The position numbers were made by a program, and so were the translations under genes. Source: an uncultured Collinsella sp. (lineage in GTDB: Bacteria; Actinomycetota; Coriobacteriia; Coriobacteriales; Coriobacteriaceae). From it: DNA of 8,003 nucleotides. Location of the stretch: contig CABUTL010000050.1 of assembly GCA_902494375.1 (NCBI GenBank), forward strand, positions 1-8,003. The letters are read 5' to 3'. The notes beneath the pieces were generated by a model. The model worked only from the letters and a program-made list of their open reading frames with translations, was not told where the DNA came from and ran no database searches. Positions 1-6,005 of this stretch are shown in pieces (the stretch's first letter is position 1; each line of letters starts with the position of its first letter).

Positions 1-2
1 GT

Positions 3-308
3 CGCGTACCGGCATCCGAGGTGCAGGATTACGCGCTGGAGGTGGCTGCCTACACGAGCGGTCGCGGACATCTGTACCTAGAGTTTGCCGGCTATGCAGC
101 TTGCCATGATGCCGAGCACGTCATCGAGGCGGCCGCCTATGAGCCCGAGGCCGATCTGCCCAACACGCCCGATTCGGTCTTTTGTTCTCACGGTGCCGGT
201 TACACGGTCAAATGGTACGACGTACCCGCCGCGGCGCACGTAAAGATCGATCCCGCCACCTTCCGCCCCTGGCGAGCAGCAGACGCCGAGTTTTTCGGCC
301 ACATCTGA
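3..308 (+). CDS. Tet(M)-like ribosomal-protection GTPase (C-terminal fragment)
   Basis: Only the last 101 codons are in the window; the gene begins upstream of base 1. The visible part matches the end of domain V of EF-G-like translation GTPases of the Tet(M)/Tet(O) ribosomal-protection type. It has AAYTSGRGHL, then GYAACHDAEHVI, then EPEADLPNTPDSVFCSHGAG followed by a short tail. The CHDAEHVI and FCSHGAG blocks are typical of this branch and not of ordinary EF-G. Such proteins bind the ribosome with GTP and either displace tetracycline or act as poorly understood translation factors; many intestinal Gram-positives carry chromosomal members not tied to resistance. The GTPase domain is outside the window, so resistance cannot be judged. 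The TGA stop (306-308) lies inside the left arm of a palindromic repeat. A GTG at base 21 is internal to the family's conserved region and is not a start. Confidence 0.82.
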   Translation, partial: RVPASEVQDYALEVAAYTSGRGHLYLEFAGYAACHDAEHVIEAAAYEPEADLPNTPDSVFCSHGAGYTVKWYDVPAAAHVKIDPATFRPWRAADAEFFGHI

Positions 309-332
309 CAAAGGGACAGTTCCTTTGCCAGA
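304..332. repeat. Palindromic repeat copy 1 (GACAAAGGG family)
   Basis: The 13-base arms TCTGACAAAGGGA (304-316) and TTCCTTTGCCAGA (320-332) are separated by CAG. Pairing is imperfect: one A/C mismatch and one G/T pair. It shares the GACAAAGGG core with copies at 4030-4059 and 5286-5316. It contains the stop codon of the Tet(M)-like gene. No T-run follows on the plus strand, so it is not a classical intrinsic terminator, although a 3'-end stabilising or Rho-linked role is possible. Confidence 0.75.
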
Positions 333-337
333 TGCTG

Positions 338-367
338 TTGGTATAACTCGGTATAAGTTGGTATAAC
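338..367 (+). promoter_or_regulatory. Candidate promoter with three 10-bp-phased GGTATAA repeats (AAA-1)
   Basis: GGTATAA occurs at 340-346, 350-356 and 360-366, exactly one helical turn apart. The outer two lie in identical 11-mers, GTTGGTATAAC, at 337-347 and 357-367, each with weak dyad symmetry (GTT-N5-AAC). A promoter can be read as TTGGTA (338-343), an 18-base spacer, then TATAAC (362-367), which would start transcription about 25-30 bases before the AAA-1 ATG. Repeats overlapping a promoter suggest a regulator binding site. The winged-helix ATPase encoded just downstream is an obvious candidate for self-regulation, but that is inference. Confidence 0.5.
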
Positions 368-401
368 TATAGGCAGCGTTTGCCAATCCGAGGAGGCCGA
401 C

Positions 402-1520
402 ATGAATCCAAATCCCTTTAAGCCCACGGCTGGCAAGCGGCCTCCGATACTCATCGGTCGAGAGTCGGTCATCGAGGATTTTGAGGAAGGGCTCGATAAC
501 GGCGCCGGAGCGCCGGGCAGGCTCATGCTCATTACGGGAAACCGTGGCTGCGGCAAGACGGTTCTCCTGCGGGAGCTGCAACGTCTAGCCAATGAGCGCG
601 GATGGGCGGTTGTCTCCGATTCCGCTTCGCTTGGCTTATGCGACCGATTGGCCGACGCACTTCGCTCGAATAAACCCGTTGTGACGTCAATGGAGTTCGG
701 TCCGTCGTTTGGCCAGATGTCAGTCGAGGCGTCGCGGGCAAAGGGCGAAACGTTGCGAGGGCTGGCCAACGAGCGCCTCAAGAAGCTCGGTCCAGGTAAG
801 GGCATATTGTTTGCGATTGACGAGGCTCAATCTGCGTCTATCGAGGAGCTGGCGGCGCTGGCCGTTCTCTATCAGCAGGTGCTCGGAGACCAGGACGCCA
901 CGGGCTTGTCCGATAGCGACCAGCGCGGCCTTGCGCTGGTGTTTGCCGGCTTGCCCAGTATGGTTGACAATCTGCTCGAAGAGCCGAGCGTGACGTTTTT
1001 ACGGCGTGCCCAGCAGCGTACGTTGGGGGCGATATCTTTGCCCAAAGTGCGCGATTCATATATCCAGACGGTCAAAGGCGCTGGTCTTTGCGTTGACGCG
1101 GAGATGGCGGACCTTGCGGCACACAAGAGCATGGGACATCCCTATATGGTTCAGCTGGTGGGATATTACATGTGGCGGGCTGCTGTCCGGCGTGGCTCGC
1201 AGGTCATTGAAGTGCGCGATGTCGAGGCTGGCTACGCCGATGCCGTCTCCGAGTTCTACGAAGCGGTTGACGCGCCTCTGTATTACGGGCTGCGCAGCCC
1301 ACAACGCCTCTTTATCGAGGCCATGGCTGCTGACGAGGGTAAACCGACGCGCATGGCGGATATCATTGAGCGCTGCGATCGCACCCAGAGCTGGGCGAGT
1401 AAATATCGCGCAAGCCTGATTCGCGAGCGCGTCATCGAGGCTGCCGGATACGGTCTCGTCCGGTTTACCGTGCCCATGCTGGGCGAGTACATTCGCGATC
1501 GAGTTTTATGGCATGAGTAG
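402..1520 (+). CDS. P-loop ATPase with C-terminal winged helix (AAA-1)
   Basis: This 372-residue soluble protein resembles the AAA_16/Orc1-Cdc6-like ATPases that are common and mostly uncharacterised in Actinobacteria. The N-terminus NPFKPTAGKRPPILIGRE is the usual family entry. Walker A is GNRGCGKT (46-53), Walker B ILFAIDEAQ (135-143) and the sensor-1-like strand LALVFAGLP (177-185). FLRRAQQ (199-205) may supply an arginine for ATP hydrolysis or oligomer contact. HPYMVQLVGY (246-255) ends the ATPase lid region. Residues ~298-365 resemble a winged helix-turn-helix, suggesting DNA binding. The ATG at 402 follows AGGAGG with good spacing. The gene ends at or just before the start of the UvrA-like gene, so the two are probably co-transcribed. 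Several TTA and ATA codons contrast with the UvrA-like gene. AAA-2 at 4066-5166 is a paralogue. The cellular role is unknown; sequence-specific regulator, DNA remodeller and defence ATPase are all possible. Confidence 0.85.
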   Translation: MNPNPFKPTAGKRPPILIGRESVIEDFEEGLDNGAGAPGRLMLITGNRGCGKTVLLRELQRLANERGWAVVSDSASLGLCDRLADALRSNKPVVTSMEFGPSFGQMSVEASRAKGETLRGLANERLKKLGPGKGILFAIDEAQSASIEELAALAVLYQQVLGDQDATGLSDSDQRGLALVFAGLPSMVDNLLEEPSVTFLRRAQQRTLGAISLPKVRDSYIQTVKGAGLCVDAEMADLAAHKSMGHPYMVQLVGYYMWRAAVRRGSQVIEVRDVEAGYADAVSEFYEAVDAPLYYGLRSPQRLFIEAMAADEGKPTRMADIIERCDRTQSWASKYRASLIRERVIEAAGYGLVRFTVPMLGEYIRDRVLWHE

Positions 1521-1526
1521 GGTGAT
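1519..1526 (+). promoter_or_regulatory. Ribosome binding site deciding the UvrA-like start
   Basis: AGGGTGAT overlaps the AAA-1 stop codon. Its GGTGAT part is complementary to the 16S rRNA 3' end and sits at a workable distance from the GTG at 1531. The earlier ATG at 1513 has no such site, and the codons after it (AGT AGG GTG ATA) are rare types that look like untranslated leader. Confidence 0.45.
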
Positions 1527-1530
1527 AAAG

Positions 1531-4026
1531 GTGACGGAACAGAAGATGAGCCCGCAGGCTATCGAGGTGCGTGGCGCGCGTGTCCATAACCTTAAGGACA
1601 TCGATATTGATATCCCGCTGGGAAAGCTCGTGGGTATTGCCGGCGTGTCGGGTTCGGGCAAGAGTTCGCTGGCACTGGGGGTTCTTTATGCCGAGGGCTC
1701 GCGTCGCTACTTGGAAGCACTTAGCACCTATACTCGACGTCGCCTGACGCAGGCCGAACACGCCCAGGTGGACGAGGTACTGCACGTGCCGGCGGCGCTC
1801 GCGCTGCACCAGCGTCCGAGCGTGCCGGGCGTGCGCTCCACCTTTGGCACCATGACCGAGCTCAACAACAGCCTGCGTCTGCTCTTTAGCCGTTGCGCCC
1901 ATCACGTGTGCCCGCATTGCGGGGCGCGTGTGGAGCCAAGCCTCAACGTAGCGGCTGGCCTGTCGCTCACGTGTCCGACGTGCGGCCGCGAGTTCTACGC
2001 TCCGAGCGCCGAGGACCTTGCCTTTAACAGTGGCGGTGCATGCCCCACCTGTGGCGGCACCGGTGTCATGCGCGAGGTGGACGAGGCGAGCCTGGTGCCC
2101 GACGAGTCAAAGACCATCAACGAAGGTGCGGTGCTTCCCTGGGGTACGCTCATGTGGGATTTGATGAAGCAGGTCGCCGGCGAGATGGGCGTGCGCACCG
2201 ACGTGCCGTTTAACCAGCTCACGCCTCAAGAGCGCGACATCGTGTTCCACGGTCCGGCGGTTAAGAAGCACATTCTCTACGTTCCCAAAAACGGCGAGGG
2301 CGCCACGCCGCTCGACTTTACCTATTACAACGCCGTCTATACCGTTGAGAATGCGCTCGCCAAGGTTAAGGACGACAAGGGCCTCAAACGCGTTGCGCGC
2401 TTTTTGCGCGAGGGTCCATGCCGTGACTGTGGTGGCACGCGTCTCTCCGAGGCTGCGCGCCAGCCCCAGGTGTGCGGTATCAATCTGGCGCAGGCCGCAG
2501 CCATGACGCTGGGCGAGGCGATTGAGTGGGTGCGCGGAGTGCCCGCATCCTTGCCGCCCGAGATGCGGCCCATGGCGACGGATATCTGCGATTCGTTTTT
2601 GAGCGCGGCCCGTCGTCTGGTCGACCTGGGTCTCGATTACCTTTCACTCGATCGCGCCGGTGCCACGCTCTCCACGGGTGAGCGCCAGCGTGTGCAGCTC
2701 GCCCGCGTGGTGCGCAACCGGTCGACGGGTGTGCTTTATGTGCTGGACGAGCCCTCGATTGGCTTGCATCCTGCCAATGTCGACGGCTTGGTGGGCGTGA
2801 TGCGCGATCTGGTGGATGATGGCAACACCGTGGTTGTTGTCGACCACGATACGCGCGTACTGGCGGAAGCCGACTATCTGGTCGAGATGGGCCCCGTTGC
2901 CGGAGCAGGCGGCGGCAGTGTAATCGCCGCTGGTACGGTAGACGAGGTCGAGCAATCGCGGGACAGCCGCATCGCTCCGTTTTTGCGCGCCGAGCCCAAG
3001 CGCTTGCGCCCACAGGTGACTGACGACGAAATGTTCGACCAGGGCCATATCCGCATGGCGACCGATACCATCCATACCGTCAAGCCGCTCGAAGTCGATA
3101 TCCCGCGCGGTCGTCTCGTCGCGGTGACGGGTGTTTCGGGTTCGGGCAAGACGACGTTGGTGCTCGAGACGCTCATCCCGGCGCTCAAGGCTCGGGCAGC
3201 TGGCGAGCGTCTGCCGAGGCACGTGCGTTGGGTCGATGCCGAGGACATTGCACGTGCCAACCTGATTGACGCCACGCCCATCGGTGCCAACGTGCGCTCG
3301 ACGGTAGCGACCTATGCCGACATCCATGATGAGCTGCGCCGTGCCTTCGCCCGTACGCCCGAGGCCAAGGCAGCCGGCTACAAGGCGGGCGCCTTTAGCT
3401 ACAACACCGGCGCCTTGCGCTGCCCTACGTGTGACGGCACGGGCTCGATATCGCTCGACGTGCAGTTTTTGCCCGACGTCGAGATCATCTGCCCAGCATG
3501 CCGTGGTTCACGCTACGCCGAGGCCGCCTCGCATATCCATCGCGAGGGCAAAGACGGGAGTCTGCTTACGTTGCCGCAGCTCATGGACATGAGTGTGGAC
3601 GAGGCCATCGACGCCACGCTGGGACTCAAGAAGGTTCAGACGCGCTTGCAGACCTTGCACGACCTGGGCCTGGGCTATCTCACACTTGGCGAGCCCACAC
3701 CGGCGCTTTCGGGCGGCGAGGCACAGCGCCTTAAGCTCGCGAGCGAGATGGGCCGCGTGCAGGACGATGCCGTATTCGTATTCGACGAGCCCACGATCGG
3801 CCTGCATCCGCTCGATGTTCAGGTGCTATTGAACGTGTTTGACGGTCTCGTTGCCAAGGGCGCCACAGTCATCGTGATCGAACACGATCTCGACCTTATC
3901 CGTAACGCCGATTACGTGATCGACATGGGCCCGGGCGGTGGCGATGCCGGCGGGCAAGTCGTCTGCGCCGGCACGCCGGGCGACATCGCAGCTTGCTCCA
4001 AGAGCATTACCGGTCGTTATCTATAG
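1531..4026 (+). CDS. Short UvrA-like ABC ATPase (UvrA2/DrrC type) lacking the UvrB-binding domain
   Basis: The protein is 831 residues, against roughly 940-970 for standard UvrA. Two ABC modules are intact: Walker A GVSGSGKSS (38-46) and GVSGSGKTT (534-542); signatures LSTGERQR (380-387) and LSGGEAQR (726-733); Walker B VLYVLDEPSIGLHP (401-414) and FVFDEPTIGLHP (749-760); switch histidines in VVDHD (436-440) and VIEHD (782-786). Zinc-type pairs are C127/C130, C148/C151, C171/C174, C297/C300, C631/C634 and C654/C657. Between C130 and C148 there are only 17 residues, where ordinary UvrA carries the UvrB-binding domain of over 100. It should bind DNA lesions or intercalated DNA but probably cannot load UvrB normally. 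Known relatives include DrrC (daunorubicin self-resistance) and UvrA2 of Deinococcus. The start is uncertain: ATG 1513, GTG 1531 and ATG 1546 are all possible. GTG 1531 is chosen for its ribosome binding site, 10 bases after the AAA-1 stop, which suggests translational coupling. Confidence 0.87.
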   Translation: MTEQKMSPQAIEVRGARVHNLKDIDIDIPLGKLVGIAGVSGSGKSSLALGVLYAEGSRRYLEALSTYTRRRLTQAEHAQVDEVLHVPAALALHQRPSVPGVRSTFGTMTELNNSLRLLFSRCAHHVCPHCGARVEPSLNVAAGLSLTCPTCGREFYAPSAEDLAFNSGGACPTCGGTGVMREVDEASLVPDESKTINEGAVLPWGTLMWDLMKQVAGEMGVRTDVPFNQLTPQERDIVFHGPAVKKHILYVPKNGEGATPLDFTYYNAVYTVENALAKVKDDKGLKRVARFLREGPCRDCGGTRLSEAARQPQVCGINLAQAAAMTLGEAIEWVRGVPASLPPEMRPMATDICDSFLSAARRLVDLGLDYLSLDRAGATLSTGERQRVQLARVVRNRSTGVLYVLDEPSIGLHPANVDGLVGVMRDLVDDGNTVVVVDHDTRVLAEADYLVEMGPVAGAGGGSVIAAGTVDEVEQSRDSRIAPFLRAEPKRLRPQVTDDEMFDQGHIRMATDTIHTVKPLEVDIPRGRLVAVTGVSGSGKTTLVLETLIPALKARAAGERLPRHVRWVDAEDIARANLIDATPIGANVRSTVATYADIHDELRRAFARTPEAKAAGYKAGAFSYNTGALRCPTCDGTGSISLDVQFLPDVEIICPACRGSRYAEAASHIHREGKDGSLLTLPQLMDMSVDEAIDATLGLKKVQTRLQTLHDLGLGYLTLGEPTPALSGGEAQRLKLASEMGRVQDDAVFVFDEPTIGLHPLDVQVLLNVFDGLVAKGATVIVIEHDLDLIRNADYVIDMGPGGGDAGGQVVCAGTPGDIAACSKSITGRYL

Positions 4027-4029
4027 GCG

Positions 4030-4059
4030 ATGCGACAAAGGGGCACCCCTTTGTCGCAT
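4030..4059. repeat. Palindromic repeat copy 2, between convergent genes
   Basis: The arms ATGCGACAAAGGGG (4030-4043) and CCCCTTTGTCGCAT (4046-4059) pair perfectly around CA. It begins 3 bases after the UvrA-like stop and ends 6 bases before the AAA-2 stop on the other strand, filling almost the whole 39-base gap between convergent genes. Neither strand has a T-run after the stem. The position fits a shared bidirectional 3' hairpin. Compared with copy 3, the arm base pair C-G is replaced by T-A, a compensated change that keeps the stem. Confidence 0.85.
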
Positions 4060-4065
4060 TGACTT

Positions 4066-5166
4066 CTATTTCACGCATTGAGCCGCGAGATAGTCGCGGA
4101 AGAATGGCAATTCAAATGCGACGAGCCCTCGTCCTCGTTCTCCGATGATGCCGGCATCTATCATGCGGCGTCGGTAGCGGGAGACCTGCTGCGGCGAACG
4201 CTTAAGGCGCTCGACAAGGTCAGCGGTGGTGGACTCTTCCTCGTCATCGAGCATGGCGATGAGGAATCGCTTGTCCTCTGCAGTGAGTTCCCGATAGGTT
4301 GCCGCGAGGATTCGGTCGTCCATCTCGTCGCGCGCGATTTCGATTCCCAGGTCAAAGTCGCGTGACGAGATTTCCTTCGAATCGCTTGTGAGATCCCAGG
4401 CACGGTAGCCTACGAGTTGCAATAGGAAGGGAAAACCAGAGATCGAGCGAACGGCTCTATCGATTCCCTCAGCATCTGCCAGGCGATCGTTTTCCTGGAT
4501 TGTGCGAATCAAGGCCTCGCGTACGTCATAGTCGGCAATGCGACCCAGATGATATTGTTGGGCGCGGCGAAGGAACGAGACCGTCTTGTGGTTCAGCAAC
4601 GTCGATACGTTGTTGGGAAGTCCCGCCATGAGCAGGGCGACGCGTTTCCCATCGGTCACAAAGTGCTGATACGTCGCTGCGAGCTGAATCATCTCGTCGA
4701 GTGTCGGGTCCACCTCGTCAACCGTGACGAGCAGACCGGTGCCCGCCTCGTTGAGCTGGTCGATGATGTCGCTCATGCGATAACGCCAGGTTGAGGCATC
4801 GTGAACGCGATTGACCTCGATGCTGCCGAGCGGTGCAATTCCGAGACCGGTGACTTCGAAGTTCTTAGACGGGTCGATAAGATGGCCGGCAGCACGTTTC
4901 GCCCCGAACTCGATTTCCTCAAGCATTCCCGGGAGCGCGGTCGTCTTTACGGCTATCCAGCCGTGGGATTCCGCCCTTGTCGCGAGCGACGACATGAGAG
5001 CGGTTTTACCGGTTCCACGCGCGCCTGAGAAAATCGAGGTCAATTCTGGGCGCCTGCGCTGGCTCAAGAAGGCACGGTCCAAATCCCGAATAATCTGTTG
5101 TCTGCCAGCGAGATGGGCAGGAACCTCACCAAAACTGGGGGTAAACGGGTTCTCGAGATATTTCAC
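4066..5166 (-). CDS. P-loop ATPase with C-terminal winged helix (AAA-2), paralogue of AAA-1
   Basis: This 366-residue protein has the same layout as AAA-1. It opens with ENPFTPSFGEVPAHLAGR, a family entry motif. Walker A is GARGTGKT (48-55) and Walker B LLVTVDEVD (145-153, D150/E151). The sensor-1-like strand ALLMAGLP (177-184) is followed by FLRRAQQ (198-204) and FPFLLQLVGY (245-254). Residues ~292-360 form a probable winged helix, with a likely recognition helix around SPQQVSRYRRRM (324-335). The FLRRAQQ and QLVGY blocks are identical to AAA-1, but Walker A surroundings and the middle region differ, so the copies are old or separately acquired. AAA-1 also has a somewhat longer loop before sensor 1. 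The start is GTG (5164-5166) preceded by AAAGGAGAG at suitable spacing. The gene is convergent with the UvrA-like gene and bracketed by palindromic repeats. ATP-dependent DNA binding is likely; the specific role is unknown. Confidence 0.85.
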   Translation of the reverse strand: MKYLENPFTPSFGEVPAHLAGRQQIIRDLDRAFLSQRRRPELTSIFSGARGTGKTALMSSLATRAESHGWIAVKTTALPGMLEEIEFGAKRAAGHLIDPSKNFEVTGLGIAPLGSIEVNRVHDASTWRYRMSDIIDQLNEAGTGLLVTVDEVDPTLDEMIQLAATYQHFVTDGKRVALLMAGLPNNVSTLLNHKTVSFLRRAQQYHLGRIADYDVREALIRTIQENDRLADAEGIDRAVRSISGFPFLLQLVGYRAWDLTSDSKEISSRDFDLGIEIARDEMDDRILAATYRELTAEDKRFLIAMLDDEEESTTADLVERLKRSPQQVSRYRRRMIDAGIIGERGRGLVAFELPFFRDYLAAQCVK

Positions 5167-5190
5167 AGGGCTCTCCTTTCACACCGCCGT

Positions 5191-5235
5191 TTAACTTCAT
5201 TTTATTTTAGTTAATTCTGATTAAAAGTGAGGACT
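5191..5235 (-). promoter_or_regulatory. AT-rich upstream region of AAA-2 with inverted repeat
   Basis: Just upstream of the AAA-2 ribosome binding site the DNA turns strongly AT-rich. TTAACT (5191-5196) and AGTTAA (5209-5214) form a perfect 6-base inverted repeat around a 12-base AT spacer. On the minus strand two overlapping TAAAAT elements in the spacer could act as a -10 box; no good -35 box was found, the best being TTTTAA 16 bases upstream. This is the likely promoter area, and the inverted repeat is a candidate operator. Confidence 0.4.
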
Positions 5236-5285
5236 CTTTATCTAGAGCATCAATTAGGCGTGTGTGCCGTCGGCGTGGCGCTTGA

Positions 5286-5316
5286 ATGTGACAAAGGGTC
5301 AGTCCCTTTGTCACAT
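5286..5316. repeat. Palindromic repeat copy 3 at the trmL 3' end
   Basis: The arms ATGTGACAAAGGG (5286-5298) and CCCTTTGTCACAT (5304-5316) pair perfectly around TCAGT. The trmL stop codon (5311-5313, minus strand) lies inside the right arm, mirroring copy 1, where the stop of the Tet(M)-like gene lies in an arm. On the minus strand the stem is not followed by a T-run. Confidence 0.85.
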
Positions 5317-5910
5317 GCCGGCAAAGCCTGTTTGGCGCAGGGCCTCGTAGAGGACGATGGCGGCGCTGTTGGAGAGGTTGAGTGCGCTGATGCGGTAGTC
5401 GTCCGGATTGATGAAGTTGCCGCAGATGTCCTGTTGAAGAATGGCCTCGTGGCTGTTCTCGGTATGCCCCAGCGATTCTTCGTGGGCTTCCCAAGCCTCG
5501 GCGTTATCGAGTGAGTCGCAATCGCGCAGCATGGGGATGCGCTCGCAGCGCTCGGGCGCCGCGGCAAGCAGTGGCTCGGGAATGCCCGAGCTCTCGCTGC
5601 CAAAGACCAAGTAGTCGTCGTCGCGGTAGGTGCTCTGCGCATAAGTGCGGCGTGCCTTTTTGGTCAACAGATGCAGGCATTCGTCGGCAGGGGAGAGGTC
5701 ATTGCGCGCAAGGAAGTCCTCCCAGCCGGCATAGGTCGTCACGTCCAAGTTTTGCCAGTAGCCCAGACCGGCGCGGCGCACTGTCTTGTCGTCGAGCGAA
5801 AAGCCCAGTGGTTCCACCAGATGCAGATGGGCGCCGGTGACCACGCAGGTACGGCCGATATTGCCCGTATTGGCCGGAATCTCGGGCGCATACAGCACGA
5901 TATTGAACAT
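5311..5910 (-). CDS. trmL: TrmL, tRNA (cytidine/uridine-34-2'-O)-methyltransferase
   Basis: This SPOUT-class enzyme (199 residues) methylates the ribose of the wobble base 34 in certain leucine tRNAs, using S-adenosylmethionine. The N-terminus MFNIVLYAPEIPANTGNIGR carries the family's NTGNIGR motif (14-20). It is followed by LVEPLGFSLDDKTVRRAGLGYW (31-52, in part), the knot motif LVFGSESSGIPEPLL (101-115), and LNLSNSAAIVLYEALRQTGF (177-196), which completes the cofactor-binding trefoil knot. E. coli TrmL is about 157 residues; the extra length here is mainly an insertion at residues ~128-176 between IPM and LNLSNS. The ATG at 5908-5910 is preceded by AAGGAG. An upstream reading-frame extension to 6123 would overlap the next gene and a terminator and is rejected. 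The start lies only 21 bases after a terminator hairpin, so its promoter is not obvious. Confidence 0.92.
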   Translation of the reverse strand: MFNIVLYAPEIPANTGNIGRTCVVTGAHLHLVEPLGFSLDDKTVRRAGLGYWQNLDVTTYAGWEDFLARNDLSPADECLHLLTKKARRTYAQSTYRDDDYLVFGSESSGIPEPLLAAAPERCERIPMLRDCDSLDNAEAWEAHEESLGHTENSHEAILQQDICGNFINPDDYRISALNLSNSAAIVLYEALRQTGFAGM

Positions 5911-5931
5911 GAATCTCCTTGGCTCAGAACG

Positions 5932-5966
5932 AAAAACCACCACGAAGGGCACCTTCGTGGTGGTTT
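5932..5966 (-). terminator. Rho-independent terminator after the CobW-family gene
   Basis: A perfect 15-base inverted repeat, AAACCACCACGAAGG (5934-5948) and CCTTCGTGGTGGTTT (5952-5966), surrounds a 3-base loop. Read on the minus strand the stem ends in TTTTT (5936 down to 5932), giving a classical GC-rich hairpin plus U-run 39 bases past the CobW-family stop. In the plus direction only TTT follows. It is unrelated in sequence to the GACAAAGGG palindromes. Confidence 0.85.
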
Positions 5967-6005
5967 GGCGGTTACGTAGGCGGAAAAATGCCCGCTTGGA
6001 TAAAC

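Noticed and set aside
304..368. CRISPR-like array suggested by nearby repeats
   Set aside because: The GGTATAA units are 7 bases at a 10-base period with no true spacers, and no cas gene is present.
2644..3327. Long minus-strand open frames inside the UvrA-like gene
   Set aside because: The plus strand encodes an intact UvrA-family protein here; the reverse frames show no recognisable motif or ribosome binding site.
4030..4059. Classical intrinsic terminator
   Set aside because: The stem is perfect but no T-run follows on either strand; it is listed as a repeat with possible 3'-end function instead.
5981..5996. Second small hairpin (GCGGG/CCGC) between the CobW-family gene and its terminator
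   Set aside because: Only four pairs with a long loop; too weak to call.
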